A DNA stretch of 64,000 nucleotides. It comes from Siphonodentalium dalli. Lineage: Eukaryota > Mollusca > Scaphopoda > Gadilida > Siphonodentaliidae. The DNA lies in assembly GCA_032622095.1 (NCBI GenBank), contig CP136061.1:19160991-19224990 (forward strand), written 5' to 3'. The stretch's first letter is position 1; every line of letters begins with the position of its first letter. Of the stretch, positions 1-12,454 are shown in pieces. The position numbers and the translations under genes were made by a program. The notes under the pieces were generated by a model that saw nothing but the letters and a program-made list of their open reading frames with translations, had not been told where the DNA came from and did not search any database.

Positions 1-235
1 ACTTTATTTACTACCTTGAATAATCAACTTACCATTTTATTAATCAGCTTAGCTATCTTGATTAATAAACTTAGCTATCATGATTAATCAGTTTTGTTAT
101 CTTGTTTAAACAGTGACTAAATTGGCCGCTTTGAGTTATGTTCAATTGTATGCGGTGTTCAAAGTCGAGTCATGTTGTGACCCTTGAGCATGCAATGTCA
201 CTCGTGCTGTGTATATGATTCGCACCGCTCATGCG
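1..235. other. AT-rich non-coding DNA with short degenerate repeats
   Basis: The first 120 bases contain a loosely repeated phrase (variants of TTAATCAGCTTAGCTATCTTG) about every 25-30 bases. No coding signal or RNA gene is recognised. Confidence 0.4.
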
Positions 236-239
236 TTAA

Positions 240-631
240 CCCTTTACCCAACAAACCGGCCAAAACCGGCCAAATAAAGCTTCAACAGCCTAAAATATCT
301 TCGGTCTGTCTCAATAGAACCATACAAATATGGATATCATTGGAACCGGCTCCTTGACCACATTGTGATAGTTACAGTTATGCCCTGTGCCAATGCATTC
401 TCTTATATATGCGAGTCGACCATAGGTCGCCTCGCATATATAAGAGAATGCATTGGCCTAAAAAAAATCTTTTTTTAACACTTTTTACCATTTTTTCTTA
501 CATTCTTTAACAATTTTATAATTTTTAATGTGTTAAGCCAATGCATTCTCTTATATATGCGAGGCGACTTATGGTCGACTCGCATATATAAGAAAATGCA
601 TTGGCACAGGGCCGTTCTGTTGGGTAAAGGG
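240..631. mobile_element. MITE-A copy 1 (piggyBac-like, TTAA target)
   Basis: A 392-base element bounded by perfect 14-base terminal inverted repeats (CCCTTTACCCAACA at the left, its complement at 618-631) and flanked on both sides by TTAA (236-239 and 632-635). A TTAA target and CCC-starting ends are hallmarks of piggyBac-type non-autonomous elements. It has no coding capacity. Inside sit two 67-base palindromes (390-456 and 538-604) around a T-rich core. A second copy of exactly the same length lies at 54259-54650 and differs by only a few bases, so the family has moved recently. Confidence 0.85.
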
Positions 632-1142
632 TTAACACGTAAACACGTACCAGTCAGCTTGTCTTACTGGTGAGTATCAGAGTATATTCTGATAAAACTA
701 AATCAGCGCCTGCAATGGCTGCAGCCGGTTCAATGGATGGATTGTACATGTGACTGGGGTAATATTGTAATGTTAAAAGTGAAGTGTCTATATAGAGCAA
801 GCAAGTAATTGGTCAAGCGCTATATAAAAAACATCATTATTACACGGCAGCGTAGAACCGCCACTCCCTCGTCTGTTACTCACTTGTTAAAAACAACTTA
901 GCTAACTTGTTTAAACAACGTATATGTAACTCGACCCCACGGTCGAAGTTTGGCTCCACACGGGGTTATAGGGTGGTTATATAGGGTGGTTGGCAATATA
1001 TATCGAGCAATACTCGACATATCGACCGAGTGTGGGGCTGGAAAGATGTTACTAAGTTACTTTTTTTTATAGCTATTTTAAGTTAAGTAACTTGTGCAAC
1101 CGACCCCCCGGGCACGTGCCTTCTGTTGGTAGTATTAAGTAT

Positions 1143-1607
1143 AATTGTGACCCGCCATATCAAATCCAGTCGTAAGTCGGGATTTTTTTTACCCTGTGCC
1201 AATGCATTCTCTTATATATGCGAGTCGACCATAGGTCGCCTCGCATATATAAGAGAATGCATTGGCCTAACAATGTTTTACAATTTTAATAATTGTTTTT
1301 GTATTCTTTAACAATTTTATAATTTTACCCATACAGAGCCCCAGACAAACATGAGCAGACGACACTCTTCTATATGCTTCTATATATGTGTGGGGCTCCC
1401 TGCAGGGTAATGGATGTTTTTAATTTTATGTCCTAAAAAATGTAAGAGACATTTATTAAAACAAAATGATAAAAAATTGTTAGGCCAATGCATTCTCTTA
1501 TATATGCGAGGCGACCTATGGTCGACTCGCATATATAAGAGAATGCATTGGCACAGGGTAAAAAAAATCCCGACTTACGACTGGATTTGATATGGCGGGT
1601 CACAATT
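1143..1607. mobile_element. MITE-B with the same internal hairpins as MITE-A
   Basis: The outer arms form a long inverted repeat: AATTGTGACCCGCCATAT near 1143 is mirrored near 1590-1607, and pairing continues through a T-tract into the 67-base palindromes at 1199-1265 and 1485-1551. The arms are therefore about 120 bases each. The outer roughly 55 bases are unrelated to MITE-A, while the hairpins (CCCTGTGCCAATGCATTC outer edge) are shared with it. The core holds an additional stem made by GAGCCCCA near 1338 and TGGGGCTC near 1393. No target duplication is clear. Confidence 0.7.
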
Positions 1608-3616
1608 GTTGTATGTGTTATTCTGTATAGGATGGGGCCAGGACACTACGTCATCAACTGAGTCTCTAACCCAAAGCGGTTTTGATTTTTAATTTGTTTA
1701 AAACATATACACGCGACTAAAATTGCCAAAATGGTGCACAATAAATAAGGGGAGGGGTGTTTCTAACACATGCCGGCGATTTTGTCCGCCAGTTTTAATA
1801 TATTCATAAATAAAAGATGTATGCATGTGTCAACGGGTAAACACTTCTATATGCATGACCAACTCAAATAGATAGTTATTGAGCTGCTTTTCGTGTACTT
1901 TTTGGGCAGTAGCAGTGCATTATGGGTAGAATTGAAATAAAAGCAAGGTTTTTCACCAAATGGCTGCCATGGCAACCGTACGTGTTTTCCACCCATTGAT
2001 GCAAACAAGAAGACTTGTTTTGGGGAATGCGGGAACAATGCTGGCGATTTGTCTATCAAGATGTTGAATTCAAATTTGTGTGTTGCTATGAGGTATCATT
2101 CAAACAGTCTTCCCTCTTAAAGGGAAACTGTACACTAAATCTGGCCATTTATGAGACTATCCCCTTTTATACTCAACATAGTATATGCAACAAATGAATG
2201 CATTTGAGCCATGATTTAGTGCAAAAATACACTCAAGATGCTAGAATTAGAATGAGTATATATACCCCAAAACCGGTTAAATTTTCCAATATCCGTTATC
2301 CAAGAGATCAGCAAGAAAAACTGTGACGTCATCGCTATATTGTTAGCCCCATATCTCCCGTATACCAACTAGTTTCTATCCTTCGATAAAGTACCTTCAT
2401 GATTTTCAGATCATCGAGAATCTAGCACATTTGGCCGTACCACGTGGTTACCAGGATCTTGCGAATAGAACCTGTGGGTGGTTATTCTATGCCAAAAAAT
2501 TTACCGTCGTTGTAGCCATTTTGAATTCAATGCAATATAATTCCATCCGCTAACCAGTATGTTGTGTGCATAACGTGTAAATATGCTGTCAGTGGTAAAC
2601 AATTGTGATTTTTAGATTTAGCATTGTTTTTATTATGGAAATTCGGTATCTGTATCCAGGTGGTTGTCATGGCACTCTTCTGAATTGTAATTACTTTCAT
2701 CTCAGGTACACATTATGTCGAAAGCGATTTGATCACAAATTGCACAAATTTGCCCAAATGTATACACGAGGCCGCTGAAATAGTCTGACGAGATGAACTA
2801 TAGTACATGATATTTTAAAATTCAAAATGAGATTCAAACAGCAGTAATCGTCAAAATCCATTGTTATAACTGGAATTTACCACGAAAATTGGCCACTTCG
2901 ACACTCTGTCCTGTTTGCCGTCATGAGAACAAAGCAGAGATTCGAAGCCCCCATATAGCCAGTGTATAGTCCATATCTATACACGAGTTCCAGATACATA
3001 CAGCAGCTGTATGATGTATGGTTTCCGAATGTTTGAAGCAACGGTTTAGTACACTAGTACACCAAGCTTTTCAACCTGATAACCCCTTAGAATATTTCCA
3101 ACTGACTATTATTTAAGACCAAGATGTTGACAAAAAGTAGAAAAATATACTACTGATGTCTATAAAAACAACAAACTCCCCAATATCTACTAGTTGGAAA
3201 ATCAAACAATGAGATCATATGCACGTGGTGTAAATTTTTCGACTAATGTTGTGTCAGGCATGACATTTCCAACATTTTACTGTTGAATTTTGACAAAAGT
3301 TGGTGGGGTAGGCACACCAACCCCCTCCCCATGTCGAGTTGCAGTTGGAAAAGTGGACCTCCCTTAGCCCAACGAAGACCATCCCTGGAATCGCGTTATC
3401 CGATATCTGATATGCAACTTACCTAGCACAGCACATGTTTGTGACGACGGATGATGGATATGCTGAAGGGCAGCACCCATGGGGACATGTTCTTTGGGTT
3501 CCGTCGATTAGGCAGGCGTTACCAATCAGATCTGTAATATAGGAACCACATATACCAATCTAATTAACTTCAAATAAATTCCAGTCACATACTCGGGGAT
3601 AAAAAAAAAATACGAA
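1608..3616. other. Non-coding stretch, nothing recognised
   Basis: Two kilobases without an exon, RNA gene or repeat structure that I can support. The open frames here are short and of unremarkable composition. They could be intron, decayed repeat or intergenic DNA. Confidence 0.35.
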
Positions 3617-3787
3617 CACGATTAGATAGCGAAATATACTTAATCGTGTTTCACGATTAGATAGCGAAACATACTCAATTGGATTTCCGATTAGATACCG
3701 AAATATTCTTAATCGGGTTTCGCGATTAGATACCGATATATATTTAATCGGGTTTCACGATTATATAGCAATTTATATTCAATCGCA
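3617..3787. repeat. 35-bp tandem repeat, about five units
   Basis: Units of the form CACGATTAGATAGCGAAATA...TTAATCGGGTTT repeat with a period of 34-35 bases and diverge at a few positions each. Within each unit, CGATTA and TAATCG are inverted. It lies just outside the large palindrome. Confidence 0.8.
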
Positions 3788-4064
3788 GGAACACGTGCCA
3801 CGCGACGTTAGGATTGATGATATGATTGTGTTTTAAAGAGAAAATAAGGGATATTAAAGAACGTTTCCCAAACCTTCACCAAGCCCATCGACCCAATAGG
3901 AGAATGTCATTTGTCCGACCAAAGTTGATCACTTGTGGAGTTGTAAAATTCTTGCATCGCGCCAAATTATGCATCGCGCCAACCGTGACGTCAGCACATG
4001 CTGGTCAATATAGTTAGAAGACTATAGCCCGAGCGATCGCGCCAAATTCTGACCCCATCCCAGA

Positions 4065-6800
4065 GTATGACGTCAGCATCCCGTAATAGTTCTCAGGTGA
4101 TAATTTGCACGCTGGGCCATGATCAAAGCTACTCTCCGACGCTTAAATCATCCAATCAAAAGACAGTATGACATATACTGAAATAGTCCCATGCACTTGC
4201 TATTCAGAAGATACCATTAAGTGAAAATAGCGCTCGCTCTTCCACCAAAAGGCACTATGGCCCTCTACACAAATCGCGACCTGATTTCCATTCTGTCCTA
4301 AGTGACATGCTGGTACGAAACGTCCGTATGGGTATCGTTGGAATCGACATCAAATTCCGCGTATAACGGTACCGGCCCCTAAGCGGTATCTGCTTTTTTC
4401 GCGGTGATATTAGCTATTCTTTTCTGTCCGTTCTGCATAAAAACACTATTTCTTAGAACCAGTATGTCCTATAAATAAAACATACTTATAAAGCCAGTTA
4501 TATCCTGTCATTTAAAAACAAAGATGAATTCTATCTTGAGTTTCAGACACAACAGATAATTATTCAGATCGATGTTGTTCTATGTGCAGTTCGGCTTTAC
4601 GAACTGTCATTTACTACAGGATGGAACTGAAATATTTTGCTAAATGCTCTCACATCGAACAGGTTGCAACTCAAGTTGCGATCGAACAGAGAAAAGTTTT
4701 CCCGCGAAAAGAAACACACGTAGTCGAGGAGATATTGGTCGACCTCTGCACCCCAGGACTCAACTTCACCCCACTAATTTTCTTTCTTAATGTCTCCTCT
4801 AATTTTGTTCGGTTGTTAACAACAACAAAAAGTGGCCACAGAGACTCCAGACAAGATGGCGTCCATCATGGCGTCCATTTTTGTATATGCACCAGGTCTC
4901 TTTGATCGCCGTTATCGTAAAGATTATATCAAATGCGGTCTTGTTTTCTGATCGATTCGTTATGCCAATATATAACCCTTACAAATTAGCCAAAAGTCCG
5001 ACACCATAATCTAATAAGGCGGCCAAGATGGCCGCCGAAATGTGAAAATATGCTATTTTTCTGACATTTCACCACTTTTTGTTTGTCTCTATGGGAGTAT
5101 ATTGGCATCTTGGCGTGAATGTATACATTTATCGTATAGAAGAACACAATGGGATCATAATATATATTAATTGTGGGATATTTTTGTCCGATATCACGTT
5201 TTCCCAAATGCCGATATAATAGGTCAAAGCCGAATCGACGCTAATAACGCGATGTAATGTTTCGAATCAATGAAAGTTATTGCTATCATAACAACACCCA
5301 TGCATATATGTGCAGGAGATACTCGAGCTATGATTCCTCTTATATACCTGAGTTGAGGAATAGTCACCCAAATCCAACATGGCGGCCAAAATGGCCACCA
5401 GAAATAGAAAAATTGCCGAAAATCGCTGATTTTAACATTAGTGAGCGTTATTGTCACGACAACTCCACACCTGCTTATTATTGTGAATTTGGAACTGTCA
5501 TTGTACCATATCCAAATAAAAGTTTCCAAAATGGCGCCACAATGGCACCGAAATGCCCTCATATTCACATCATTGGATACTATTGTCGAGACAACTCCAC
5601 CCATGCTTACAGTTGAGTTGGAAATACTCTGGTACAAGAAATTGTTTTCCAAATCGAACATGGCGGCCAAAATGGCCGCCGAAATTTTAAAACACGCCTA
5701 CATTCCTTAATTTCCTATACTTTCTTACGATGGGCGTAAATGTTTCGCGATTTCTACCCCCCATTACATGTTGAAATGGAATATTGATATGAAGTATTCA
5801 TTTGAGTTTGGCAATTGATACTCACAGTCAAGATGGCGGCTAAATTGGCGGCCAGAAATTGAAAAGAAATCGATATTTTCACATACGAATTTCAACTTTT
5901 TGTCATAATATCAATGTGTGGACGAAACTGTACATAAACAATCTATTAGTTTAACTTAATACGTATCAAAATGCATAAAATGGCTCGTATCCTTCTGGAA
6001 AGTCGAAAACCCACCATTAATATCGCGATGTGGCATTTCGAAATCCATTCTCCACTTAGCACCGATAATGGCCGTAACCGTAGGTGCGCCGAATAGTAAT
6101 ATTAGAACAATTACCTGATAACAGATTCTGATTTGCCACGTCCATAATTATCTGGACCAGCTTCCATTTCTTTGTCTGGTAAATCGGGGTCGCTCACACC
6201 GACAAAGTATTCAACACCTCCTGGGAGAAGGGTCCACCCTAATCATAACGTATCAAACAATTCATTCTCCGGTGTCTAGCTTACGATTTTAAATATGCTA
6301 AATATGGGATTTGTGCGTCATCTTGAACTAGAAAGGCATATGGTCGATGAGTATACAAGCTTGCATAATGTCATCTCCATGTATGTGTCTCATACCCCAT
6401 GGGGATAACGACATGTACACCTGGCGAACCAATTATCTAGTCACTTCTCAATAGATGGTTCGTCAACTCACAAACTCAGCGAACGCATTGGCATATGTGG
6501 ACAACTTCGGCATTGTTTCGAAGGTTGCTAGCTGTCTCATTCCCTTGGACAGATGTATATCTGCTAAGGAGAAGACCATAATGTACCGACTACCCACACT
6601 TTCTTGACCATGATCCTAAGGAAACTGTGTGATGTCCCGCAGTCGTCTCGTCGAATAGCTCCAAGCAGAGAAGAACAATACTCGCGGTGTAAAATGGTCG
6701 GAATGGTGTTGTTGCCAAGAAATCACTTGGTGTACCCAACGTACGTTGAACTGAATGCAAGACCTCACCAACGTAACATTCCTCTGGATGTTCTTCGCGT
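4065..6800. repeat. Left arm of a large imperfect palindrome
   Basis: Successive blocks of this arm reappear in reverse-complement order in 7050-10010. Examples are TCGCGACCTGATTTCC at 4274 against 9841-9856, TTGATCGCCGTTAT at 4902 against 9060, the CGCGATGTGGCATTTCGAAATCC block near 6025 against about 7880, and AGAAGACCATAAT at 6570 against 7241-7253. The arms look roughly 70-80% identical by eye with many small gaps, so the structure is old. CRE-type palindromes TGACGTCA occur at 3986 and 4068 by its outer edge. No transposase reading frame is recognised. Confidence 0.75.
5265..5860. repeat. Internal repeats built around ATGGCGGCCAAAATGGCCGCC-type boxes
   Basis: Several units of roughly 130-175 bases share a phrase like GACAACTCCACCCATGCTTA followed by a box of the type ATGGCGGCCAAAATGGCC. 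Boxes lie near 5027, 5382, 5531, 5660 and 5832, and their mirrored counterparts near 8050, 8225, 8400, 8570 and 9090 in the other arm. AAGATGGCGGC matches the classic YY1 binding consensus; binding is only an inference. Confidence 0.6.
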
Positions 6801-7049
6801 TGAACATTTCACCCTTGTGTTGATGGGATTTGTACTTTCATGAACCATACCGACCACCACCCAGTGTGTGCATGACATATCAACCAACTATGAAAGGCAT
6901 CGTCTTTAAGACTACACCCCAGTCTGGGTGGGGATTATATAGTAGTAGCCAGTGGTACACGCCTGGTCCAGTTGATTGTGAACGGCTTCCAAACGGATGG
7001 GAACAATCTTAGCATACAAGGAAAGCAAAGCCACACATGAGATCATGTC
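6801..7049. other. Centre (loop) of the large palindrome
   Basis: Pairing between the arms fades here. Matched positions converge on a centre near 6.91 kb. No gene is recognised in the loop. Confidence 0.5.
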
Positions 7050-10010
7050 TGAATCTAAAACATACCCAAAGAAGAGCGATGCAGTCATGGTCCAATTTCA
7101 TTTCCACTATCATGACACATGCCCACAAACTAGCACCGTGCGTATTGTTATTATCTGCTTGAATTTGTTCGATCAGACAATTGCTGTACGCAACAAGATT
7201 TTTCTTTTGTTCATGGTCAAGACGTGCGGGTATGTTATGCATTATGGTCTTCTACGCCTTAGCAGAAAGGCATCCGTCAAATGTCTGGCTTTCAACATTC
7301 GAAGCCATATACATATGTTGTCCGGGTACGTCAGTGTATTAGATGAGTATGTGAATTCATGAACCATATAATGAGAAGTGGCTGTTTGGTAAGATCACCA
7401 GGTGTATATGTTGTTATCCCCATTAGGTCATCAAAGCTGAAAATACGCAGATGGCGAGGTCCTTCTGAAAGCTAGTATACGCATCGACCACATTCCTTTC
7501 TAGTTTATCGCACAAAATAACGCTCAGATCCCATATGTAGCATCTGAATTATACCATAAGCTATACCACGAATGAAGATCGCCAAGAATAAGGATAAGAA
7601 TTCCCAGCTTTCGAGACAAACACGTGAGCTGGACACCGGCATATGTATTGTTTGAAATATTCCGATTAGTGGGACCTTTCTAAAAAGAAGTGTAGAAAAC
7701 TGTGATGGTGTGAGAGAGATAGATTAATCTGACGAAGAGACGGACACTGGTCCATGCAGATAATGCTGAATGTGGCAAATCAGAATAAGTTCAGGTACTG
7801 TTGTAATGATTTTTGAAGGCCATACTATGGCTATTTGGCGCACCTAAACGGCCATTATGGGCGCTTATGGTGGACAATGGATTTCGAAATGTCACATCGC
7901 GATGATTAATTGTGGGGTTTCATCTTTCCAGAAGGCTACGACTTATGTTGAAACTAATACATGGCCTACAGTATGTACAGTGTCGTCCATACGTATCGAT
8001 ATAATGCCAAAAAGTTGAAATTAATATGTGATAATATGGACTCCTTTTCAATTTCTGGCCGCCAGTTTGGCCACCAACTTGACTGTGAGAGTTTGCCAAA
8101 CTCAAATGAATACTTCATATCAATGTTCCATATGAACATGTAATCGTGGGCAGAATTCGCGTAACAATAACGACCATCGTAAGAAAGTAAAGGGATGTGA
8201 GCTTGATTTCAAATTTCGGTCTCCATTTTGGCCGCCATCTTCGATTTGGAAAACAATTTATTGTATGAGATGCAAAGTAATTACTTCACCTCAGTATTTC
8301 CAAATCAACTGTCCGCATGTGTGCAGTTGTCTCGAAAATAATGCCCAATGATGTGAAAAAAAATATATGAGTGAATTTCGGTGATTTTTCAAAATCCTTC
8401 CGCCATTGTGGGCGCCATTTTAGATATGGGGAACTTTTATTTGGATAGGTATAATGAAAGTACTTCGTCTAAGTGTTCCCAACTCACAATAGTTAACAGG
8501 TGTGGAATTGTCGTGACAATAACGCTCACTGATGTTAAAATCAGCGATGTTTGGCGATTTTTCTATTTCTGGTGGCCATTTTGGCCGCCGTCTTGGATTT
8601 GGATAAATATTCCACAACTCAGGTATAAGAGGAATCCTAGCTCGAGTATCTCCTGCACATATATATATATGCATGGGTGTTGTTATGATAGCAATAACTT
8701 TCATTGATTCGAAACATTACATCGCGTTATTAGTGTTGGTTCGGCTTTGACCTATTATACCGGCATTTGGGAAACGTGTTATTGGACAAAACTATCCCGC
8801 TATGAATGTATTTTATGATCTCATTGTGTTCGTCAATGACTCTTATATACGATAAATGTATAAATTCACGCCAAGATGCCAATATTTTCCCATAGAGACA
8901 AACGTAAGGTGGTAAAATGCAAGAAAAATAGCATATATTCACATATATTGGATTCTGGTGTCGGACTTTTGGGTAATTTGTGAGGGTTATATATTAGCAT
9001 AACGAATCGAGCGGAAAACAAGACCGCTTTTTATATCATCTTTACTATAACGGCGATCAAAGAGACCTGATGCATATAAACAAAATGGCCGCCACGATGG
9101 ACGCCATCTTGTCTGGAGTCTCTGCGGCCACTTTTTTTCTTGTTAACAACCGAAACAAATTAGAAGAGACATTAAGAAAGAAAATTAATGGGGTGAAGTT
9201 GAGTCCTGGTGGGGGTGCAGATGTCGACCAATATCTCCTGCATGGACTAATATATACGCGTCAAATTCGCAATGTAACATTAACGAAGAGTACATTCCAT
9301 GAAGCCATATCAACATTACGTATGCAATATATCATCAAGAGTCGCGTGCTTTCCTTACAACACCAATTCAAAATGCTTTGTTTCTATGTCGATGTGCTGG
9401 CTAACTGTTCCAAAGAGCGCACATATCACACTCTGCTCACATTGTAATCTTTAATTCTATAATGTTATATGGTAAATTGAGACTAAATATTTCTTCATGT
9501 TGTCCCAAGTGCGTATTATCTCTTTTATAATCACCACTTGGAACAGACCGGTCCTGAAAAAATTTCCGTTTCCATAGTGTCCCACGAAAAATATTCTACT
9601 AAGACTGAGTCCATATTGTGCTAAATGCAAAAAATCGCACCCACCTCCCGAATCTGGTCGAAATATCATATAAGAAAGAGCATCTCCTTATCGAAGTTGG
9701 TGGTTATTGGCAGAATGAATACTGATTTCTTGGCAGATACCAGGATATCCACCATAAGTATAATAACAACCAATTGCCAGAACTTTGAAATTTAAAAATC
9801 GATTTACTCGGAAACACAAAAAATGCACTTAGGACAGAATGGAAATCAGGTCGCGAAATTGTAATTAATTTATACCGTGAATTCACATAGGGTCGTAATA
9901 CTACATGTCCTTTACTTGGACGAAGCGCCATCACGTATCCGAGAGCACCTTTGACCATTGACCGATGCACCAACTTTCTAAGAGCCGGAACTAATTTAAC
10001 AATCCGTCAT
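7050..10010. repeat. Right arm of the large imperfect palindrome
   Basis: Reverse-complement counterpart of 4065-6800. It is a little longer (about 2.7 versus 2.5 kb for matched ends) because of insertions. Paired frames on the two arms give look-alike translations, for example the tryptophan-rich FWWPFWPP phrase from both 5224-5670 (minus) and 8381-8707 (plus). That is the expected result of translating the same repeat, not evidence of a protein. Confidence 0.75.
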
Positions 10011-11690
10011 CATGTTTTGTGTGAACTAAAACAATGGCGACCAACCAGTTATATACGCTTCACGTTTCAAGTAAATAAATACGGACGAATTCGTGGACGC
10101 TAATACAAATTGAGATAAGCTTCCTACATGTTAATCACCAAGAACCTTCAACATAACCTCACTTGCAGATGCAGAGTTGCACAACATGCAATACAAGAAA
10201 ACCATAATCAGAAATGGTAACGCACTCAAGATCATATTATTAGCCATATATATAAATTATAATATAAAATATATTGATTACATGAATGCACCGCCTCAGA
10301 ATTCCGTTAAAACAACTAATCCTTCAAATTATTACAAAAAACTACGGCTTATTACTGCATGTTTCTCATTCACCACACCAGAAAGCTTCTAAATGCGGAT
10401 CAAAAATCGGAGGCATTGTGTTCCCGCCAAGAGTGCATGGCCCAGCCATTGTTCATACCTAAACATCGAAAGCAATTAGCGCGGTCATAATAGTTACATA
10501 CTGCAACTATAAGACATCCAGCGAATACACACCCCACGAAAACCCGAAATGTGTTGTCATACGAGATCTCCCATCGCTATAGCTCAATTTGACACAGCCA
10601 GGTTAATAAATTATTTTCAGGCTATCAGTTGGTTGAATACTATTTCCCTTTTTACTAAAGTAAATAACAAGTAAATATCGAATGACGATACATATATGTA
10701 AACAAGCATTGCAAATAATGTTACTGGGACGAAAAGTCGCAAGACTTGTTTCGTATTATGATGATGATGATGATGATGATATGATTGACAGAACAAACTA
10801 CTATTATGATGATCGTGTCGTTATTTGTTTAAAATACGTATCAATTGACATATACGCACCCGTTCCCCCATTCAAATCAATATATTTCGACCATTTTAGG
10901 CGATCTCCGCGAATTCTGGGAGCTCCGCAAATAGACCTCCGCAAACAGGGACCTACTGCTAATTGTCACAACCGAAAAAAGGAAAAACCAATTATCTATT
11001 TATAAAACCTCCACAGACACGCAGCTATAACAAATTTGTCCACCAGTATACACCCGATGGGCGTTAATAAACGACTAATTGTGCGAACACATACCATCAG
11101 ACAGAAGGTCCCAAGCGAAACTGGCATTACTTGCACATTTCGTAACATTAAACAACAGCCGCTTCACAAATGACGAACGAAATAGTTCCGCATTCGAACA
11201 GTTGTCATCGTTGCAATAAATCGTCGAACGCGTCTGACTAACATTTGTCTGTCATATATACACATGTTTCCTTTTCTAATGGACATTTCCCCCATGACAA
11301 ACCCGATTAGTCTAGTTGTTATACTTCATATCACTATACGCGCGTTTCTCTGAATATATGCAGGTGCAACGATGTGACGTATTCATGTCGATTTCATAAG
11401 ACCATGTCCATTTCACTCCAACGTATTAATCCTACGCGCACGGATAGCGCACTTTGTATTTACAGTATGATATATACCGAAATCATACCAGATAATCACT
11501 ATGTATCGTATCAGATGTCTCCCCAGATGTATCATTACGAAGCTTCTGGAATGTGCCAAAGATTGGTATAAAAAAAAAAACAATCGGAATGATGCTCTCG
11601 GGCCCAAATATCTGGCCCCTCGGGTGAGATTTTTCCATCCCACACCTCAGGTCATGATGGATAATATTAATCTCCCGGTCTATAGTCTCT
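10011..11690. other. Non-coding DNA with a dispersed repeat tail and a GAT microsatellite
   Basis: Near 10193-10260 is one of three copies of a phrase (AGAAAACCATAATCAGAAAT then GGTAACGC, then an AT-rich tail) also found at 35440-35515 and, inverted, at 50365-50415. An ATG/GAT run lies at about 10758-10785. No exon is recognised. Confidence 0.45.
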
Positions 11691-11704
11691 AGCTATAGTT
11701 TCCG

Positions 11705-11895
11705 CCTGTTGAAGTCACATTCTGGCGCGAGGCCAGAATTTGGCGCAATGCCAGAATTAGCACAATAATTTTGGCGCGAGGTCAGATTTTTTGCGAACTA
11801 TCTCCCGGGCTATAGTCTCCGAACTATTTCCCACCCGCTGACGACACAATCTGGTACGAGGCCAGAATCATTCTGGCGCGAGGCGAGGCTTACGT
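11705..11895. repeat. Short interspersed TCTGGCGCGAGGCCAGAAT repeats
   Basis: The imperfect palindromic phrase TCTGGCGCGAGGCCAGAA or variants recur about five times, alternating with TCTCCCGGGCTATAGTCTCC. CpG-rich compared with its surroundings. No function inferred. Confidence 0.55.
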
Positions 11896-12454
11896 CATAT
11901 ATAATAACACACATATTGACTGATTTGGGTGGTACACCGAGTGCTATTTTCCGTCTATGGTGTCTGCTGAACAGCAAGTAGGACTCTTGACCTCGACATG
12001 TCCCCTGCGGCATCGGTCATTGTACAAAAGATACCATCTCTGGAAAATAATTCTCGCTGTTCCACCCCAAGGCAGTCAATATGTGCATACTATATATTTT
12101 GATCTGAATATTTGCATGGAAATCGCCATTAAAATTGGTCACTTGACCTCTTCCTTAAAATATTTATTTGATGTTCCTGAATAGTTTATACAGATACTGG
12201 CTTTTCTTTGACTTGTTCGGATTTGACTCAAATGTTTGCTATGAATTCGATCATGGAGTATTCATCATATTTTGCAGCTATAATTAATTAAGCTATTGGT
12301 CAAAAGAAATCACGTACCACAATGCAACCGCAAATTGCTGGGGAAAACATTTCCATATGATAAAAATAAGTCACACAATTCATGGTAAATATTTGGGGCC
12401 CACTAATCATTAAGAAAAATTACGACTGTCTAGAAACAGCATCAGTTTTGCCAC

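Noticed and set aside
3617-3787. Possible CRISPR array (35-base repeats)
   Set aside because: The repeats are directly adjacent with no unique spacers, and the window is animal DNA.
5224-8707. Similar tryptophan-rich peptides from 5224-5670 (minus) and 8381-8707 (plus)
   Set aside because: The two are mirrored translations of the palindrome arms; they start and end differently and carry no family signature.
9070-9447. 125-codon frame beginning MHINKMAATMDAILSG
   Set aside because: It lies across the palindrome arm and its edge, the partner arm has no equivalent frame, and no domain is seen.
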